Made by a program: the position numbers and the translations under genes. The notes beneath the pieces were generated by a model. That model did no database searches, was not told the origin of the DNA, and saw only the letters and a list, made by a program, of their open reading frames with translations. Positions 20,605 through 24,391 of a stretch of 24,391 nucleotides of DNA are shown piece by piece (position 1 is the stretch's first letter; every line of letters begins with the position of its first letter). The DNA comes from Pelargonium nanum. Its lineage: Eukaryota; Streptophyta; Magnoliopsida; Geraniales; Geraniaceae. The stretch covers positions 1 to 24,391 of the forward strand of contig JAYMTF010001303.1 of the NCBI GenBank assembly GCA_036897485.1, written 5' to 3'.

Positions 20605-20850
20605 TTTGTTTCTTCCAACACAAGTTACAATCTTTATGAGCTAGGGCTCGTTTTTGGATCTTCCAATAAGCTTATAGGAAAGCTTTGGTTATTGGTTTCT
20701 TGCAACACAAGTTACAGTTTTTATGAGTTAGACTCCTTTTCGGATCCTCTAATTAGCTTCGGTTATTGGTTTCTTGCAACACAAGTTACAATTTTATGAG
20801 TCAGGACTCACTTTTGGATCCTCCAATAAGTTTATAGGAAACTTTTAAGA
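20605..20850. repeat. Tandem repeat over the 5' end of the minus F-box gene
   Basis: Three copies of a unit containing caacacaagttaca, a tatgag block and a ggatc-t-c-aat-agctt block begin at about 20605, 20690 and 20764; the caacacaag cores are 87 and 74 bases apart. The first copy ends six bases from the F-box start codon, so the array covers the 5' UTR and proximal promoter. Confidence 0.8.
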
Positions 20851-23800
20851 CTCCTAATTAATAGTAATTTTGATTCGGTATTGTAATTTTGGTTAGGATT
20901 TGAGAAAGGAAAGTCTTAATATATATGAATATTCCTTCTTAATTAGAGTGGGCACATTTCCTTTAACTACCCAGGATCATAGTACTATGACCCTTTATAT
21001 ATATCCACAATTGTCACGTATGTTCTTGTTTTGACTCAGTCAATTTGGCACAATAGAGCGTATTATAGTCTTTTCGATGTGTTTGATAAGTTGTTTAGGA
21101 TATGTTCTAATTCTGAAATTCTAGAGATGTAGCTAGAGACTTGGGCCCCTGGAAGCGGAGTCGGAAGTTTAGGTCATCACTCCTAAGTTACTAGAATCTG
21201 CATAAAGGTAACACACGATGAGCGGGAAACTCGGGTGTGTCCGAGAATCTGCCTCAGGCGTGAGATTGAGAATTTACTTCATGAGATTCGGAACCTTCTC
21301 GGTAATGTGGGCTCTAGAGAGAATTATAGAGAGATAAGGTAATTTTAAAAATGTATCTAAGTAAATTGTGAGATCCATTCTTTAACCTAGGAGAGTGATA
21401 TTTACATTTTTAATCGTTCTCACCAAATGTCGCCGTGTTGTTAGTTGTTGGTGGCGTGAAGTTCGCTTCAGGAGTTCTCTAATGTGTATGAGTTTGGGCC
21501 TAAACTAAAACCAACATGTGTATGGAATTGGCCCAATCTAAAACTAACATATGTATATTATTAGCCAAATCTAAGAACTAAAGCCCAATCTAAAATTATT
21601 TTGTCATATCTAAAACTTACAAAATTGACACTAAAAGGTGTCAAACCCATGGCTTAGGACCATCTTTACCACTAGGACAGAGTCAACTATGTGTAGAATT
21701 TTTCTAGTTTCTATTTGATCCCTGGCATAGGTCATGGTCTATGATAACCTATGCTTGGCTCTGCCAATAATTGGAAGTGCACATGATTCAATTATTGATT
21801 TTTCTTTTCTTCTCTATTTTCTCAGCAGCCAAACATACAATGATGAGAAGAAGATTAGCTTTGATGAATAGAATAACTCAGTGGAATCTTTTCTTTTCTT
21901 TAAAAAAACTTTTAAGTTTCTAAAAACGCATTTTAAATGTATGCAAGTAAAATCGATGAACGCTTGATGAGTATATTATATACATCTTTTCGGCTGTGTT
22001 CTTTTCATGCAACGATAAATATTTGAAACTCTCGAGAACTAAGTACTAAATCACCTGCTATTATTTGCAAATGATCTTTTACACATGAAACACATGCAAC
22101 AATTAATACATTCTCAACAAAAATGTAATTAAAATGGGCATCACAATATCATATCATGGAGAGAGCATAAGGGCTTTTAACTCACATGGAGACCTCAGGA
22201 TAATATGCTATTACTGTTATTAGTGGCTCCTTTTCTATGCATTGACATGAAAGCACTATATATTCTACTTGATTTTTGCAAAGGAAATTAACAAAATGTG
22301 CACATTTGTTTTATATATTCACAAAATCTATAGTTTTTTGTAACTATTTTGCTAGCCTCTTTCAAATATTCTAAAAATCAGATTGAGACATCGAATTGGT
22401 GTACAAGGTCAAGTCGTGAATTACCGAGGCCAATGGTCTAACAGCATTATGTGCAAAAAGCGAATAATCAAAATTGATTTCATTTCATCCAACACTTTTG
22501 TTTATAAATCATGTGATGCAACAAGACTAATTTAGCACCCAATCCTATATTAAATTTGTCAATCCGGTAGTATGGTTGAATTCCAAAAACATTTATACTA
22601 GTTTGCGTAACTAGTCAGCCCTAACACGTGTTTTTAAGTGTGTCAAAGTTAAACCACGAGAAAATTAGTTTGGAAGGCTCATTTAGTACTTCCTTAAACC
22701 TCTTTAATTATGAGTTGAAAGTGTGTTTCTATTATTGATTTGAGTATTTATTAGGTATCATAATCATGTGTTACATTGGCATGAGTGTGGTAAATGAAAA
22801 GTCTTTGGGTTTGTTAGTGTAATCTTGACTTAATATGGAATAATGGGACCCATTAAAATAAAGGTCATCATTAGATTCATCTTAACTAGACTACTTCCAC
22901 TCCTTAATTAATCATAACAAGGTTTAATTTACAAGTTACCGAAAATAATCACTTTTAAGAATAAAAGCATTAATCATTATAGAGGCTTCTTAGTCTATTG
23001 AAGTTTCTAAGAAATTGAATAGTGCTTCTAATTATCACACTCACAAACTAATAGCACAAATGTGTAAGTGTCTTGATTCACATAAGTATTTTTTATAGTT
23101 GACACTATATCTAAAAATTCGGTTTTTCAAAATCCAAAAAAAAAAAAACTTGTAACATTTATTTGACGCAACACGTTTCTATCAATGACTTTAAATCATG
23201 ACATCCTTTCAACTATTACTATAATCTTCGGTCGAGACTTTATTATATGTATGGTAAAATATTGTGGAATTGTAGAAACGATTAACATAAATGATCATGA
23301 ATAAACAAGTCATCAACAAACACAATTTTACAATAATAAGTGGCATTTATATGTGTACCTATGTAATATGACCCTTCTTAATAAAGAAACAAACTAATAT
23401 CTTAAGATTTTCATACTGAAAATAAAAATTAACGAATAAGAATAAACATAACAGATGAATGTAATAACATGAATGGAAATATAAGAAACAAAACTACATT
23501 GATTCCACAATAATGATGGATGCAATGCAACAAATGATTAAAAAGAGAGAAAAAGTGAAGGTGGACTAAACAAGGATATGATGATTTTATCCCTAAATGT
23601 TAAGTGTATAGATGATGTTGAGTAATAAGATAAGGCATGGGTGGGTCATGCAAGCTCATGCTCATAGACTCATACCCACCACAAGCACTAAAGTTGGTTG
23701 GGGATTGCATTAATCTTAGATATACATATAGTAGTAGGAAATATATAAATAGTGTTCATGAATAATAATCATTAGAGATATGGGAGAATTTTGATATTCT

Positions 23801-24391
23801 ACATCATAAAATAATTTTTAGAAAATATTAAAAACTAAAACATAAATTAATTATGTTTTACATTTTATATAAAAATGCACAATATTAGGAGGACTTAGAT
23901 CAGTTTTGTGTTTTATGAATGACAGCACGACGATAATATCATATTATATCAGATAAAGCGAAAAGAGATGTTGAATAATAAAATCGTATATTAATTATGT
24001 ATTTTTTAAATACAGAATAATATGACAAAAAATTATTAAACCAACGCCAAAAAATAAAATATAAATAGCGGTCTATACGAGAAACTTTACTAAAAAAAAC
24101 TAGAAGAAAGGAGAGAATAATTATAATTTTTAGTTTTTGAGAAGAAAAAAACGGTATTTACTATTTACAATTGAATTCATATGTTATATTTGAAGAGTGT
24201 TTGTTTTAGCTTGTGCAACAATCAAACGAGCTTATAATGACTTTTATTTATCAATTTTCGTGTGAAGTAAATTTCAAATAGCTCATCAACCAGTGATTAT
24301 AAGTTGTAAGTGAAAACATACAAATATTTAGGTTATTGAATTTTTTTTGAGTAATGCTATATGTCCCAAGTTTTGTACAAAAATACTTGTA
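20851..24391. other. AT-rich intergenic DNA, no gene seen
   Basis: No frame is open long enough to support an exon, and I see no RNA gene. A slightly more GC-rich patch at about 21125-21330 (ttgggcccctggaagcgg, gagcgggaaactcggg) differs from its surroundings and may be a piece of an unrecognised repeat. The final 700 bases are extremely AT-rich. Confidence 0.6.

Noticed and set aside
20599-20623. Upstream start for the minus F-box gene
   Set aside because: The in-frame extension begins at TTG, not ATG. The ATG at 20599 aligns with the start of the plus copy.

Overview
The window looks like a piece of nuclear chromosome from a dicotyledonous plant. The genes have short exons with GT-AG introns, the intergenic DNA is very AT-rich, the protein families are plant ones (ABA-clade PP2C, AHP phosphotransfer protein, F-box/LRR pair), and the repeats include Stowaway-type MITEs and a tRNA-derived SINE. 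An asterid is my guess, but the sequence alone does not settle it.

Layout. 1-860: AT-rich DNA ending in a promoter-like patch of TGGGC/GGCCCA motifs. 864-2777: a possible small first exon, a hexanucleotide microsatellite, and unassigned open stretches, one on each strand. 2778-5366 (+): three exons of a clade A PP2C most like AHG1. They cover the C-terminal half of the phosphatase; the exon that should carry the DGHGG motif is not visible. Its second intron holds a Stowaway MITE. 5812-5954: an exon-like open stretch I cannot name. 5990-9600: gene-poor DNA with degenerate repeats. 9808-11858 (+): a complete six-exon AHP4-like histidine phosphotransfer gene of 149 residues. 12190-12780: a Stowaway-like element interrupted by a SINE with target-site duplications. 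13159-15636 (+): a complete three-exon TauD/clavaminate synthase-like gene of 325 residues, with a minisatellite in intron 1. 16380-18140 (+) and 19076-20599 (-): a tail-to-tail pair of duplicated F-box/LRR genes. 20605-20850: a short tandem repeat at the 5' end of the minus-strand F-box gene. 20850-24391: no gene seen.

The genes are independent transcription units, not an operon. Two relate to hormone signalling: the AHG1-like phosphatase (abscisic acid and dormancy) and the AHP (cytokinin phosphorelay). I see no shared pathway for the others.

The most informative signal is complementary decay in the F-box pair. The plus copy keeps three exons but has lost the exon 1 donor (GT to AT). The minus copy keeps that donor and has lost exon 3. 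I found no clear candidate for a wholly new biological system.
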